Positions 22,801-32,784 are shown, counted from the stretch's first letter. The stretch: DNA of 64,000 nt from Pachyseris speciosa (GCA_016490735.1 JAEMWC010000008.1:672501-736500), one strand, 5' to 3'. Notes: a model not told the origin generated them from the sequence alone. Numbers and translations are program-made.

Positions 22801-24356
22801 TTGCTTATAGTGCCTCTTTTCTAGGTTAAGGAAATATTTCGTATTTTTTTCTCCTTCATTGTGCCATTTAATTTTAGCTCTCAATATGGAACCTTTCGTA
22901 CGAAATTCAATAATTCTTTCTAGCTCACGCTTTAAATCACTCAGTTGTTCTACGAGTTCAGAATTTTCCGTTTCGCTAGATTCCCCGTTGTCCATTTTCA
23001 ATTCTAGTTTGGAAATTGCCTACTCTAGTTCCGCCTCACGGTCCTTCATTTTCTTAGTTTTGTTCGCTGCGTATTGAAGCGATTTTTCCCTTATTTTAAG
23101 CTTAATCATCTCCCACAATAGAGCAGATTTTACTCTGTCGTCGTTTTCATATTCGTCTTGAACTTCGTTAATCGTCGTCTTTATGAGATTAACATAAGCA
23201 GTTTCGGTTAAAAAAGAGGTATTTAATTTCCAAAGGCCGGGTCCTCTGCTATTTGTATGGAGAGACAGATCTAATGTAATCATGGAATGGTCTGTTTTAT
23301 ATCCTGGCACTATATCGGTGTTAGAGACGTCACCAATAACGCTTTGGCTTATTAAAAAGAAATCAAGTCTACATTGAACCTTAGGTTGTCGTTGTCTCCA
23401 CGTGTACCTTTTGTCATCCGGATTGTAAATTCTCCAGACGTCAAGTAGATCAAGGTTCTCTGAAATTTCTTGAATAGTCTTCAAGCTATTTTGGTGAGTT
23501 TTGGCAAGGCCTCCTTTTTTGTCATTTTCGATATTGAGAACGAGGTTGAAGTCTCCGCCAATTATTATGTCTTCACATTTGAAATTTAAAAGATGATCGT
23601 AAAAGTTTTGAAAGAAAGAAGGTTTATCCTCGTTGGGAGCGTAGATGTTAGCGAGAGTCAAGAATTTTTCGTTAGCTTTTAAGTCACAAATAATAAATCT
23701 CCCTGCAGGATCGGTGTAAAGTCTTTGGATCTGTAGGTTAAAATTATTGTTAAAAAGAATACAGACACCTGCTTTGTTGCTTTCAAAAGAGGTGAAGTAA
23801 GCTTGATAGCCCCATTCTGCTCTCCACAAGTTATTTGTTTTTTCAATACAATGTACTTCTTGGAGCATGCATGTTGATGGCCTTTTTGCGTGAAGCCAAT
23901 TGAACACTTCTCTTCTCTTAGCGTCATCCCTGAGTCCCCTGACATTCAATGAAGTTATTTTCAAAGTTACGATTTGTTCAAGTCTTTTGCAATAAACGTT
24001 GTCTCGAGGGGAAAAAATATGTGCGCCTCAATAAAGAATTTGCATTCTTTCTAATAGGTGTACAATAATTGCTGCAAAAAGTACTCGATATATTAAACAA
24101 ATAATGAAGTCTAAGACGTGCATAAGAAATAAGACTGAAGCATATGATCGCAAAAAGTGAATTAAACAAAATAACACTTACAAATAGTGTAAAAGAGTAG
24201 CGCAAAAACAAGACACGGAACATGGACCAATTTGTAGTTAGTAAAACTAAATTACTTTGGCAGCGAGAAATTTAAATGGTTGATAAGACATCCCTCTCCA
24301 GTCATAACATAGATTATTTTGCTTATTAAATTTATAAATGATCTAAATGATCGAAG
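19811..24356 (-). mobile_element. L1/Tx1-type LINE insertion with target-site duplication
   Basis: The word AAATTGATCTTTTT occurs at 19797-19810 and at 24357-24370, exactly bracketing the element. A T-run next to the left copy (to 19823) is the poly(A) tail seen from the other strand, so the element points left. This is the layout expected of target-primed reverse transcription. The element holds one long ORF (endonuclease plus reverse transcriptase) and about 390 bp of leader; there is no recognisable ORF1, so it is either 5'-truncated or lacks one. The 3' UTR is AT-rich. Confidence 0.85.
20188..23964 (-). pseudogene. L1/Tx1-type ORF2: AP-like endonuclease and reverse transcriptase, one internal stop
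   Basis: One continuous minus-strand frame of about 1258 codons broken by a single amber stop at 23020-23022. The first 314 codons are an APE-type endonuclease (SLNVRGL start, GGDFN, YKTDHS). Downstream comes a reverse transcriptase with KTPGSDGLPAEF, LDFEKAFD, GVRQGCPLSPYLF and catalytic YADD (about residue 382 after the stop), then a C-terminal Cys/His motif (CSFC, then H and C). The first codon of the frame is TTG with no ATG at the expected place, so a proper start is missing as well. The product would nick target DNA and copy its own RNA. The copy is recent in appearance (one stop, clean target duplication) but probably dead unless the stop is read through. Confidence 0.85.
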
Positions 24357-24513
24357 AAATTGATCTTTTTACCACAATTGCTAGTAATCTCGCAATTTTA
24401 TTGGCTAATTTACCGTTGTCGATAAGAGTCTGGACAACGCTGCTCGCGTCAACGTGTCGCGCAATTCCTTCTCTGAAATTAACATTTTCTTTGACGCTGA
24501 TATTGTGATAAAA

Positions 24514-24690
24514 AACAAATCGAATGTGGTTTAGCGTTGTCTGTACTCTTATTCACAACGATATTCGTCATCACAGTGGTCAAAATTTGCTGTAGACTCA
24601 CTCGGCTGCGCCTCGTGAGTTCACAACATTTTGACCGCTGTGATGATGAATACCGTTGTCGATAAGAGTACACTGGTTCATTGGTTCATT

Positions 24691-24723
<33 letters not shown>

Positions 24724-25719
24724 AAGAAAAGTATAGTCACAACAGATGATTACAAGATAAAGTAATTACAGTACTAGTTATTTATTTATTTTTATTTTAT
24801 TTCATTTATTTGGCTACATAAAAACATTACAGAAGACACATAGAGCAGTCACAAAACTAAACAGAGATGTAGCGAGGAAACCCAGTAGAAGCTGAAAGCT
24901 TATTAACACTGGGCACCTCGAGATAATACATGCTGTAGATGGAGCTAGAGAGCAAAGTATATCAAGGTGGGCGAGTTTAATTTAGTGTTCTATTGAGAAG
25001 GAATTTTTTAAATGTAATCTTATAACTCGAGTATCTGGGGGAGAGGGTCATGTCACTTGGTAGGGAATTCCGAAATGAGAACGATAATTGCTGGTCTCTC
25101 GTACGTATGAATTTGTTGATGGGTTGAGAAGAGATTATCAAAAGTGTTAGGAAGAAGGTGATTGTGATAAGAGTACATAAAACAAGCCACAAGAAAAGTG
25201 TTTATGTTAAATATGTCCAGGATGTTAAGATTGTAAAATAACGGTGCGGTATGAGCATGAGATTCAGCTCCGCATATGATTCTAACGATGCGTTTCTGTT
25301 ATAAAATGTGTGTGGTGTTCAAAGTAGCGACGGCTTTCTAGTTGACCACCACCTACTTTTAAGTAAACGAAGAAATGACACTGAGCTTTACTGGGGTATA
25401 GTAGGAAATGTAGGAAATGTTTGTAGAGCCTAGGACTAATGCACAGGAGAAAATTACATGTATATAAATTAAGGTATGTTAGAGATATACTGAACCAAGC
25501 GACAAATCTAAACAGGACAAGCTTAGCAAAAAAAAAAAACATACAAACAAACAACCAACAGCAACAACAACAACAGCAAACAGAAACAAAAAGAAAAGAA
25601 CAACACATCATCAGCAGCAACAACAGCAGCGACAACAAAGACAAAAATATAAGCAGACAATTATTTTATTATTTTTAACTCTATTAGTACAGACAACGCT
25701 AAACCACATTCGATTTGTT
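24514..25719. mobile_element. Palindromic MITE split by a later insertion
   Basis: A perfect 33-bp inverted pair lies at 24514-24546 and 25687-25719. Next to the left arm, 24543-24671 folds back on itself (arms of about 60 nt meeting at a GGCTGCGCC-type centre). Removing 24672-25690 joins the right half so that the whole forms one continuous palindrome of about 187 bp. AGTAC sits at both borders of the removed piece (24667-24671 and 25686-25690), as a 5-bp target-site duplication would. Confidence 0.65.
24672..25685 (-). mobile_element. Degenerate LINE 3' fragment nested in the MITE
   Basis: On the minus strand the phrases HNHLLPNTFDN, THQQIHTYE and FRNSLPSDMT appear in different frames, which matches the C-terminal end of LINE ORFs (the same family type as 57143-57517). 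The 3' end is AT-rich (TTATTT repeats near 24780-24810). A CAA/CAG-rich patch lies at 25545-25640. Frameshifted, non-functional. Confidence 0.5.
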
Positions 25720-26252
25720 AAGTGTTGTCTGTGAAAGTAACTCTTGAAGAGGTACTAAAGAAAGGCTCAAAGAAAAGACTCAAGAAAGGTTTATTATTAT
25801 CTTACAGTACTAAACACTCACAAAGACAGAACAGACAAACTTTGCCTTCTGACGGACGTGGCAAATGAATTATTTTGTTTGATTTTTTGAGTTAATAAAT
25901 ATGTTATGAATTAAACGGAATTATATGGTTTTTAATTATTTTTAGAGTTAGTCCCCTCCCCTCACTTGAAAATGCGGGAGCGGCCCCCCACTTTAAAAAC
26001 TGCTCCGCGGGCCCTGCACTGCGATCTAAACTTTGACTTCTCTTGTAATTCATTGAATGACTCCATAGTTAAACGGTACATCGGCAAAATGAAAACTAAA
26101 TACGTCTCTTACTGGAACCAGACCCTTCAACAATCACAATTTATTGTAAAATCAATGAGGACTATAGCCCCTCGCCGTACCTAGTTTTAACAAGAAAAAA
26201 TCCTTCGAGAAAAGCATTAGTCAAAATTAGAATAAGTAGTCATCAACTTAGA

Positions 26253-26284
<32 letters not shown>

Positions 26285-26306
26285 TAAAACTTATATTGCG
26301 CATATA

Positions 26307-26574
26307 CAATACAAATATTTTCATATGCGCATAACAAGCGATAAGATCAAAATTAATAAGTCAGTTAAGAAGCTATCATAAAAATGTATAAGTAAAACAA
26401 TTAAAAGCTATCTTAAAAAAGTATGTTTTGATGGGCAATACAAATATGGCAATACAAATATTTTCATATGCACATAACAAGCGATAAGATCAAAATTAAT
26501 AAGTTGGTTAAAAAGCTATCATAAAAATGTATAAGTAAATCAATTAAAAGCTATCTTAAAAAAGTATGTTTTGA
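26307..26574 (-). repeat. 143-bp tandem duplication at the LINE 3' end
   Basis: 26307-26431 and 26450-26574 are near-identical at a 143-bp offset (about five differences seen). The inner copy carries the last codons and stop of the LINE ORF; the outer copy repeats those codons after the stop. The 3' UTR therefore contains a second, non-coding copy of the ORF end. Confidence 0.75.
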
Positions 26575-29500
26575 GAGCTCGTTTAAAAGAAGAGAGGATC
26601 TGAATATTTCTGATCTCCGCCGGAAGACTGTTCCATAGTTTCGGAGCAGCCGACTGAAAGGCTCGGTCACCAAGCGTAGGTAGGCACCGCGCTTTGGCTG
26701 GTACCAACAGAGTTGCATTCCTGGACCTAAGATTATATCTTGACTGGGGAGCGATAGCAATAAGATCGACCAGATATTGTGGTGCAAGTCCATGGAGGCA
26801 CTTGAAAGTTAGGAGCACAATTTTGAATTCAATTCTGTATTTGATGGGCAACCAGTGAAGATCTTCCAAAATAGGAGTAATATGACAGATGCGAGGAGTG
26901 TTAGTGACAAGTCTCGCAGCAGCATTTTGAACTCTTTGAAGTTTATTCATATGAATTGCAGGAAGGCCATATAAAAGACTGTTGCAGTAGTCCAATTTAC
27001 TAGTGATAAACGCGTGGATAAGGGATATTGCAGATTGATGAGGCAAATACTTTCTGATCCTACGTAAGTTGTAGAGATAATAAAAAGACGAACTGCAGAT
27101 GTTATTGATATGGCTAATCATATCGAGATTAGGGTCAAACCATGATCCCAAGTTTTTCACCTTTGTTGAAGGACATATTCGAGATTCACCAACAACAAGG
27201 TGTGAGGTAATTACTTTCTCGAGTTGCTGTCTTGTTCCAAGAATAAGAAATTCTGTTTTGTCGGGATTAAGTTTTAATCTGTCCATCAGCATCCAGTTCT
27301 GTAGATCACGAATGCAGGATTGTATAGATGAGACAGCAGCAGTTTCGTTGGTGGAATTACCAGGTTTAAAGGCCAAATATAACTGAGTATCATCAGCATA
27401 GGCATGTACGTTTGGCAAGTGGTTATTGACAATATTGAACAGCTTACTGGAATAAATTACGAATAATAGAGGACCCAGGCAACTGCCTTGGGGTACCCCA
27501 AAGTCGATATTGAACCGGTCTGATAGTACACCATCAACTGTAATTTTCTGAGAGCGATTTGATAAATACGAGGCGAACCAGTCTAAGGCTTTTCCAGATA
27601 CACCAAATTCTGTGCACAAACGGTTTAAGAGAATTTGGTGGTCAACCGTGTCGAAGGCGGCGCTGAGGTCCAGAAGGATAAGAAGCGTAGCGTGTTGTTT
27701 ATCCATATTCATTAGAATATCATTTTTAATTTTGAGTAGGGCTGTTTCAGTACTATGGTTAGGACGATATGCCGATTGGAGCGTAGGAAACAGGTTATTC
27801 TTAACCAGATGGGACTGTAGCTGATCCGCTGCTGCTCGCTCGACTAACTTAGAAACAAATTGGAGATTGCTTATAGGGCGAAAGTTTTTGAAAGCCAAAT
27901 CAGAACCACACTTCTTCAGCGTAGGAGTTACAAGAGCCTCTTTCCATAAGTCAGGGAAAACACCAGACTGTAATGACTGGTTAATAATAACAGTTAGCAA
28001 GGGCACGAGGTCATCCAAACATTCTTTGACTACTTTCGTGGGGACAGGATCCAGAGGACACGATTTCGTTGGTACACTAAGCACAAGTTTCTTGACAGAG
28101 TCTAAACTGAGGAGCTCAAAATTAGAGAAAAATCCTGAGGAAGATGAGGGTTGGAAACAATTTGCCGATGGAGCTAAGGTACTGTGATTGTCGTGAACTG
28201 TGGCTGCTACATCTAACTCAGATCGAATGGTCGATACTTTCATTTTAAAAAAGGCTCCTAGTTCATTAGCAAGGGTCAGCTTGTTACAGTGCTCTGGAAA
28301 AGGGGACTCCTTCACTTGATTAAGCATCTTTTTCGTGATGGCAAACAATTTCCGTGGATCACCAGACATCTTATTAACAAAGTCGGAGTAAAACTCACGT
28401 CGCACCCTATTCATAACAAACGTCGTTCTGTTCCTTAAAGCTTTAAAGGCCTGCCAATCGGAATCGAGTTTAGTTCTCCTCCATTTACGCTCAGATTGCC
28501 TGCGCAACCTTCTTATTGACCTGATTTCATCCGTGAACCAAGGTACACGAGTCTTGTGTACAACTGATCTCGTACGAAGGGGAGCGTGTTTGTCCAGGAG
28601 TACTGAAAGCGTCGTATTGTAAGTGTTTACCAAGTCATCAAGGTGACTCGGAATGTTCCATAACAATTCAGACGCACGAAGGTCAGACTTAAACTGTTCA
28701 TAGTCAATCGAATTAATTTTTCGATAACTAACTTTCTTAGTAGTAGAGTTCGATTTGGACATATTTAAATTGCAGAGGACAGTACAGTGATCAGAAAGGA
28801 AATTATCACAGGAGGGAGTGCCAGCAACAATAGAATCAGATTTCCGCGTGATAATCAAATCTAATGTGTGACCATGGAGTTGCGTTGGAGATTTCACATG
28901 CTGTTCGAGGCCCATAGAATCAAGCAGATCAGTAAAGGCGACAGAGTTAGGATCATCGTAAACATCCACGTGAATATTGAAATCTCCACAGATCAATAAT
29001 GGTTCAGCGCATAGCACCACAGTCTCAAGATAAGCAGCAAATTCAGTCATAAAAGTAGAAATGGAAACAGGATTATTCGATGAGTACGGAGGCCTATATA
29101 GGATGCTTAACCGCATCTTGCAATGGCCACTCAATAAACTCCATTCGCACATTTCAAAAGAGCTTCGCTGGGGTACATCAACTTCCCGCACAGTCATATT
29201 CGAGCGACAAATCAAAGCTATGCCTCCTCCTTTTCGGTCTAGCCTGGAGGTCGAAAACATCTTGTACCCGTCCGGAGTGCATTCAAATTTAACTGCAGCG
29301 TCGGTTTCCGTAAGCCAAGACTCTGTGACAGCAAATAAGTCAATATTACGTTCATAGATGTAGTCGACAAGGCATGCGGTCTTGTTCCTAAGTGATTGTG
29401 CATTCAGCAGGCACAATTTAGTTTGATCAGTGATCGTGGAGGTAGCCACAGGGGAGATGCAAATTTCACGCAAGTTAGCAAAATTAACATGGCGATCATT

Positions 29501-30085
29501 AAAGGTAGATGACCGATCCCGTCGAGTAATTACAGCGATACTCCGTGAATTAGCCTTGAACACTCGTTTTCCCCCTCGAGAACGACGAAGACGTAAGATT
29601 CCAAGATCCTTAAGGTAGTTGAAAACGTAGGGCTGAATATACGAGCGCGAGGCATTCTTTAGAGAGAGTAAATCCAATCGGGAATAAATAATCTTTGGCC
29701 AAACATTCGGAGTGGACGAGTCAAGGTTTCCAAAGTTTTTGGCACAATTAAACCTCGGTGCAATCGAGGGGCCAGGATTTCGCTCAACGTCAACGAAAAC
29801 GGTAATATCCACCTCAAAAGGTTGATGAGGAAGCGAGAGACAAATGCTTCCATGCTTGGTTTCTTGAGTGATGGCAAACGACATCTTGAACTTGGAAGCG
29901 TGCCTCCATCGCCGAATTTTACAGCCAAATATGACGCCAAAAGTAATCGGGTTTTCCACCGATAAACGGCCGACTTGTAGTCTGCGTGTACTAAGGTCAC
30001 TGCATGAATGTTCAGGCACGAATAAAACAACCAGAAGCAAAACACAATAAAAAATTCTCTGGAGCTCAAGTTTCACGGCAGCCAT
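26540..30085 (-). CDS. LINE polyprotein: signal-like segment, 2A-like motif, endonuclease, reverse transcriptase
   Basis: 1181 residues from the first ATG (30083-30085) with no internal stop. Residues 1-30 form a hydrophobic signal-peptide-like segment (VLLLVVLFV). Residues 99-106 read DVERNPGP, the core of 2A ribosome-skipping peptides; cleavage would fall between Gly105 and Pro106. The endonuclease follows (LLNAQSLRNK, TESWL, CGDFN, SDHCTV), then the reverse transcriptase (FRPISNL, LLDLSAAFDTVDH, GVPQGSCLGPLLF, AYADD) and a C-terminal region ending LHWLPIKYRIEFK...LKTYFF, typical of CR1/L2/Rex-like elements. 2A-like sequences with N-terminal signals are known in sea urchin non-LTR elements, where skipping gives alternative protein targeting. 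The open frame suggests a young, possibly active copy. No PHD finger is seen. Confidence 0.85.
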   Translation of the reverse strand: MAAVKLELQRIFYCVLLLVVLFVPEHSCSDLSTRRLQVGRLSVENPITFGVIFGCKIRRWRHASKFKMSFAITQETKHGSICLSLPHQPFEVDITVFVDVERNPGPSIAPRFNCAKNFGNLDSSTPNVWPKIIYSRLDLLSLKNASRSYIQPYVFNYLKDLGILRLRRSRGGKRVFKANSRSIAVITRRDRSSTFNDRHVNFANLREICISPVATSTITDQTKLCLLNAQSLRNKTACLVDYIYERNIDLFAVTESWLTETDAAVKFECTPDGYKMFSTSRLDRKGGGIALICRSNMTVREVDVPQRSSFEMCEWSLLSGHCKMRLSILYRPPYSSNNPVSISTFMTEFAAYLETVVLCAEPLLICGDFNIHVDVYDDPNSVAFTDLLDSMGLEQHVKSPTQLHGHTLDLIITRKSDSIVAGTPSCDNFLSDHCTVLCNLNMSKSNSTTKKVSYRKINSIDYEQFKSDLRASELLWNIPSHLDDLVNTYNTTLSVLLDKHAPLRTRSVVHKTRVPWFTDEIRSIRRLRRQSERKWRRTKLDSDWQAFKALRNRTTFVMNRVRREFYSDFVNKMSGDPRKLFAITKKMLNQVKESPFPEHCNKLTLANELGAFFKMKVSTIRSELDVAATVHDNHSTLAPSANCFQPSSSSGFFSNFELLSLDSVKKLVLSVPTKSCPLDPVPTKVVKECLDDLVPLLTVIINQSLQSGVFPDLWKEALVTPTLKKCGSDLAFKNFRPISNLQFVSKLVERAAADQLQSHLVKNNLFPTLQSAYRPNHSTETALLKIKNDILMNMDKQHATLLILLDLSAAFDTVDHQILLNRLCTEFGVSGKALDWFASYLSNRSQKITVDGVLSDRFNIDFGVPQGSCLGPLLFVIYSSKLFNIVNNHLPNVHAYADDTQLYLAFKPGNSTNETAAVSSIQSCIRDLQNWMLMDRLKLNPDKTEFLILGTRQQLEKVITSHLVVGESRICPSTKVKNLGSWFDPNLDMISHINNICSSSFYYLYNLRRIRKYLPHQSAISLIHAFITSKLDYCNSLLYGLPAIHMNKLQRVQNAAARLVTNTPRICHITPILEDLHWLPIKYRIEFKIVLLTFKCLHGLAPQYLVDLIAIAPQSRYNLRSRNATLLVPAKARCLPTLGDRAFQSAAPKLWNSLPAEIRNIQILSSFKRALKTYFFKIAFN

Positions 30086-30094
30086 TACGGCGCA

Positions 30095-30532
30095 TACATT
30101 ATCAAATGAAACAGGTAGATACGAAAAAATCCCTCGCAATGAAAGGGTGTGTTAAGTTCCCTTTGTAAGAGTAACAAAATTGAAGATGAAAATCATTTCT
30201 TACTAGATTGTAAGGTCTCTTCTCAAATCAGAGACATTTTTTCTCTCAAAATAGAAACTAAAACACCTGACTTCAAAATACTTTCACGCAATACTTTCAA
30301 TAAATATCTATTCTTCTGATTATTTAATTAACTGTCAATTAATTTCATTTATCTCGCAATGCTTTGAATTAAGAAACAAATTAATATCAATGAATGAATG
30401 AGAAGTGTAATGTTTTTGTGTTGTTTTACACAAATTAGTTGAATTAGTAATTAAATTTAGACTAGTAGCTTTTTTAATACTGTAATTCCTTTATGGTCAT
30501 GCAAATAAAGCATTTGTTGTTGTTGTTGTTGT
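30095..30532 (+). mobile_element. 3' remnant of another LINE, + strand, GTT tail
   Basis: The frame from about 30103 reads GRYEKIPRNERVC, and after a shift LCKSNKIEDENHFLLDC, a Cys/His motif common at the C terminus of many LINE ORFs; it stops at 30318. A UTR follows, ending TGCAAATAAAGCATT then (GTT)n at about 30516-30532. 5'-truncated and frameshifted. Confidence 0.6.
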
Positions 30533-30552
30533 TAAATATTCATATTTTCGAT

Positions 30553-30590
30553 GGTCCGGACTCTCGATTATCCGGCTTATCCGGATTAGT
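30553..30590 (+). repeat. Second GATTATCCGG-type block
   Basis: Carries CTCGATTATCCGG and TTATCCGGAT words like the pogo-like end at 18329-18395, in the same orientation. It lies just after the GTT tail of the preceding LINE remnant. Confidence 0.35.
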
Positions 30591-30751
30591 GGCTCGCTTG
30601 TCGATTGAACCCAAGCTTTATGTTGGAAACTTTGGCACGATCAGCTCCGTAGGTTGTGTCACAGTTGACTGCAAGCCAAGGAAGGGTGGGAATAATGCCT
30701 TTTACTAAATAAATAATCTTCGCCCGGAGCTCAAGCTTATTTCAGCTGACA

Positions 30752-31250
30752 CTTTTGTTCTCCAACATTTTCGGTCCTGATTAAAATTTCAGCTAAGGAA
30801 TCCCAACATCATTTTACACAGGCTTCAAACACCATAAGGTACTTAGAAATACCTTTCTACAGCTTTTGGTTGATTTGGCTCGTTTGGTGTCCCTGCTCTT
30901 TGCTCTCTCGTTTGATGCCCGCTCCTTCCTACTCAGTGTGTTCCGTTCAGTCAGGGGCACCCAACGAGCCAAATCAACCAAAAGCTGTAGGAAGGCATTT
31001 TTAAGTACCTCATGGTGTTTGAAGTCTGTTTAAAGCGATGTTTTCATAAGCTAGAAGAAATTTAGATAAATGATGAACAAAAGTTCAAAAATACTGCGTG
31101 GCACTAATACGGATGAAAGTGTTAAAAACAAAAGGTAGTGAAGTGCCAAAAAGTAGTTTGAAAGACAAACCATACGTTTGAAGAAGAAATTTATCTGTTC
31201 GGATTCCCTAGCTGAAATTTTAATTACCCGAGAATATTAGGGAACAAAAT
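30752..31250. mobile_element. Foldback MITE with nested inverted repeats
   Basis: Outer imperfect inverted repeats lie at about 30752-30805 and 31200-31250 (shared core ATTAAAATTTCAGCTA). Inside, a long inverted pair at 30823-30895 and 30952-31024 matches at most positions over 73 bp. No coding capacity. Non-autonomous DNA transposon by structure; the superfamily is not determined. Confidence 0.65.
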
Positions 31251-31387
31251 CTTCCTTTGAGAAAATGCAAGCTGTTTAGGGAAGTATTTTCTTTCCGAAA
31301 ATACTAGCTGACGTTTTTGACTGCCAAAAACAGCAATTACGACCCTTCCGAAAACCTCAGGGGCTATGATTTTCCCATTACGAATCT

Positions 31388-31658
31388 TTTAGGCCACGTT
31401 TTAGGCCCCGTTTATATGGAGAAAAGTTGTCCCGGGTAAGAGGGTCACCCTCCCAGCCGAGTCAACTTTAGCGAGCGTTTATATGAGAAAAAATTGACCC
31501 TTTTGCCCGAGCCAGCAGCACTCGCGCATGCTCTGATTGTCTCACCTTGACCCGAGTTGACCCGGCTAGGCGAGCCAAAGTGTTTATATGGAGAAAAGTT
31601 GGCTCGGCTAGGAGGGTGACCCTACCATTGAAAGAGGGTGACCCGGCTAGGAGGGTCA

Positions 31659-31696
<38 letters not shown>

Positions 31697-31812
31697 CGGT
31701 TCGCCAAGTTTTGTAAAGAAATGTAGGAAAAGTTGGCTCGTCCAGGGTAGCTCGGGTAGGCGGGTGACCCTTCTACCCGGGACAACTTTTCTCCATATAA
31801 ACGGGGCCTTAG
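31388..31812. mobile_element. Foldback MITE with GTTTATATGGAGAAAAGTTG ends
   Basis: The first about 50 bp and the last about 50 bp are inverted copies (AGGCCCCGTTTATATGG ... CCATATAAACGGGGCCT). The interior repeats GAGGGTGACCC, CTAGCCGAGCC and AAAGTTGGCTCG words many times in both directions. It is related in style to 10235-10620. The minus-strand frame at 31468-31875 is a composition artefact. Confidence 0.65.
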
Positions 31813-32200
31813 TGACGAAAATCTGAGTGCACTCTTTTTTCGACGCCGAAAAGCGCAAGGCGAATTAGCCTCCACCGAACAGATATCTACCGAAACTTGT
31901 CGTTGGGTGCCCCTGTTCAGTCTTCGGCTACTTGTGGCAAATCGTGTGCCGCTGAGGGCATGGGAATGACCTTAACGTATAAGCCGAAACGTGATATCCA
32001 TAAATTTTCCACACGGGCTCAGACGTGCTCGTCTATATCACGTACAGGAGTATATATATTTTAGAGAGACCCAGCAAGGTTGCTCAGAGAGAATCTAAAT
32101 TTGGTTGTAAAGCTGCCTTATCAGGATTCCAAATACGATCGCAGGAGCGGTAAATGAAAAGACTTCATTCCGTGACATAGCCCCGCCGAAGTAAACAAAC
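31813..32200. other. No gene recognised
   Basis: Nothing identifiable apart from ordinary non-coding sequence upstream of the candidate exon at 32201. Confidence 0.3.
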
Positions 32201-32207
32201 ATGGCCG
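32201..32207 (+). other. Candidate 7-base first coding exon with strong donor
   Basis: ATGGCCG stands in good start context (ACAAACATGG) and is followed directly by GTAAGT, a consensus 5' splice site. It leaves the frame in phase 1. An AG at 33996-33997 upstream of the first recognisable ALAS exon would accept that phase and give an open frame into ALAS through the CTAC repeat. Suggestive only. Confidence 0.25.
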
Positions 32208-32418
32208 GTAAGTTTGTAGAACAATGGAGCACTTTTATTTACTCTACTAACTCGTGTTAAGAGGAACGAGACTAAAAAGGTTACCTCAATAGCATCGTCG
32301 AAGAGCACACGGACTGAAAATTTTCTTTTGCTTCAGTCAATCGAATTGACTATTGCATAGAACGAAGCACTTTCAAGGGGCAACCGGAACCCCGGAGTAC
32401 TTAAACGGCGTTTACAAA

Positions 32419-32450
32419 CCCTAACCCTAACCCTAACCCTAACCCTAACC
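32419..32450. repeat. Interstitial telomeric repeat (CCCTAA)5
   Basis: Five perfect CCCTAA units (TTAGGG on the other strand) plus a partial one, followed by one more CCCTAA after a two-base gap. TTAGGG is the usual animal telomere unit, including in cnidarians. The array is short and internal, as left by repair or by a short ancient insertion. Confidence 0.9.
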
Positions 32451-32784
32451 AATCCCTAAGCATTTTCGGCTTGGGTGACGCGCTGTCGCTAGTGGCTTTT
32501 AATGGAAGCCATTACAGGCCTGCTAATCAAAAAATATGATTTTTTGCCATTATCCCAGAGTCTCTCCTGGCGATCGTCAAGAAAACGCTTGGTAGCCAGG
32601 CGTTGGAATCGGGACTGGACTCATTATCTAAGAAAGGCAAGAATCGCAATTTTGGTTGATGCAGTATTTACAAAGTATTCACAACAATTTTCTTGTCAAA
32701 ATGGAAATATTTATTGACATTAGTATCTTTTTATTTCAGAAAATAAAGGGAAACATCTGCACACCGGGAGTAGAGGAGTCCTCT

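Larger units (their letters stand above)
26253..30110 (-). mobile_element. CR1/L2-type LINE, open ORF, AAT-repeat tail
   Basis: Runs from an (AAT)n tract (26253-26282), the 3' tail seen from the other strand, through a 3' UTR that contains a tandem duplication, to a short 5' leader. The 5' border is set by a + strand LINE remnant whose reading frame (GRYEKIPRNERVC) is visible from about 30103. No target-site duplication was found, which is common for this group. Confidence 0.75.

Noticed and set aside
21662..23077. Plus-strand frames of up to 131 codons across the LINE
   Set aside because: They are antisense shadows of the reverse transcriptase frame.
31468..31875. 135-codon minus-strand frame
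   Set aside because: It lies wholly over the foldback MITE and its repeated words; no protein motif.
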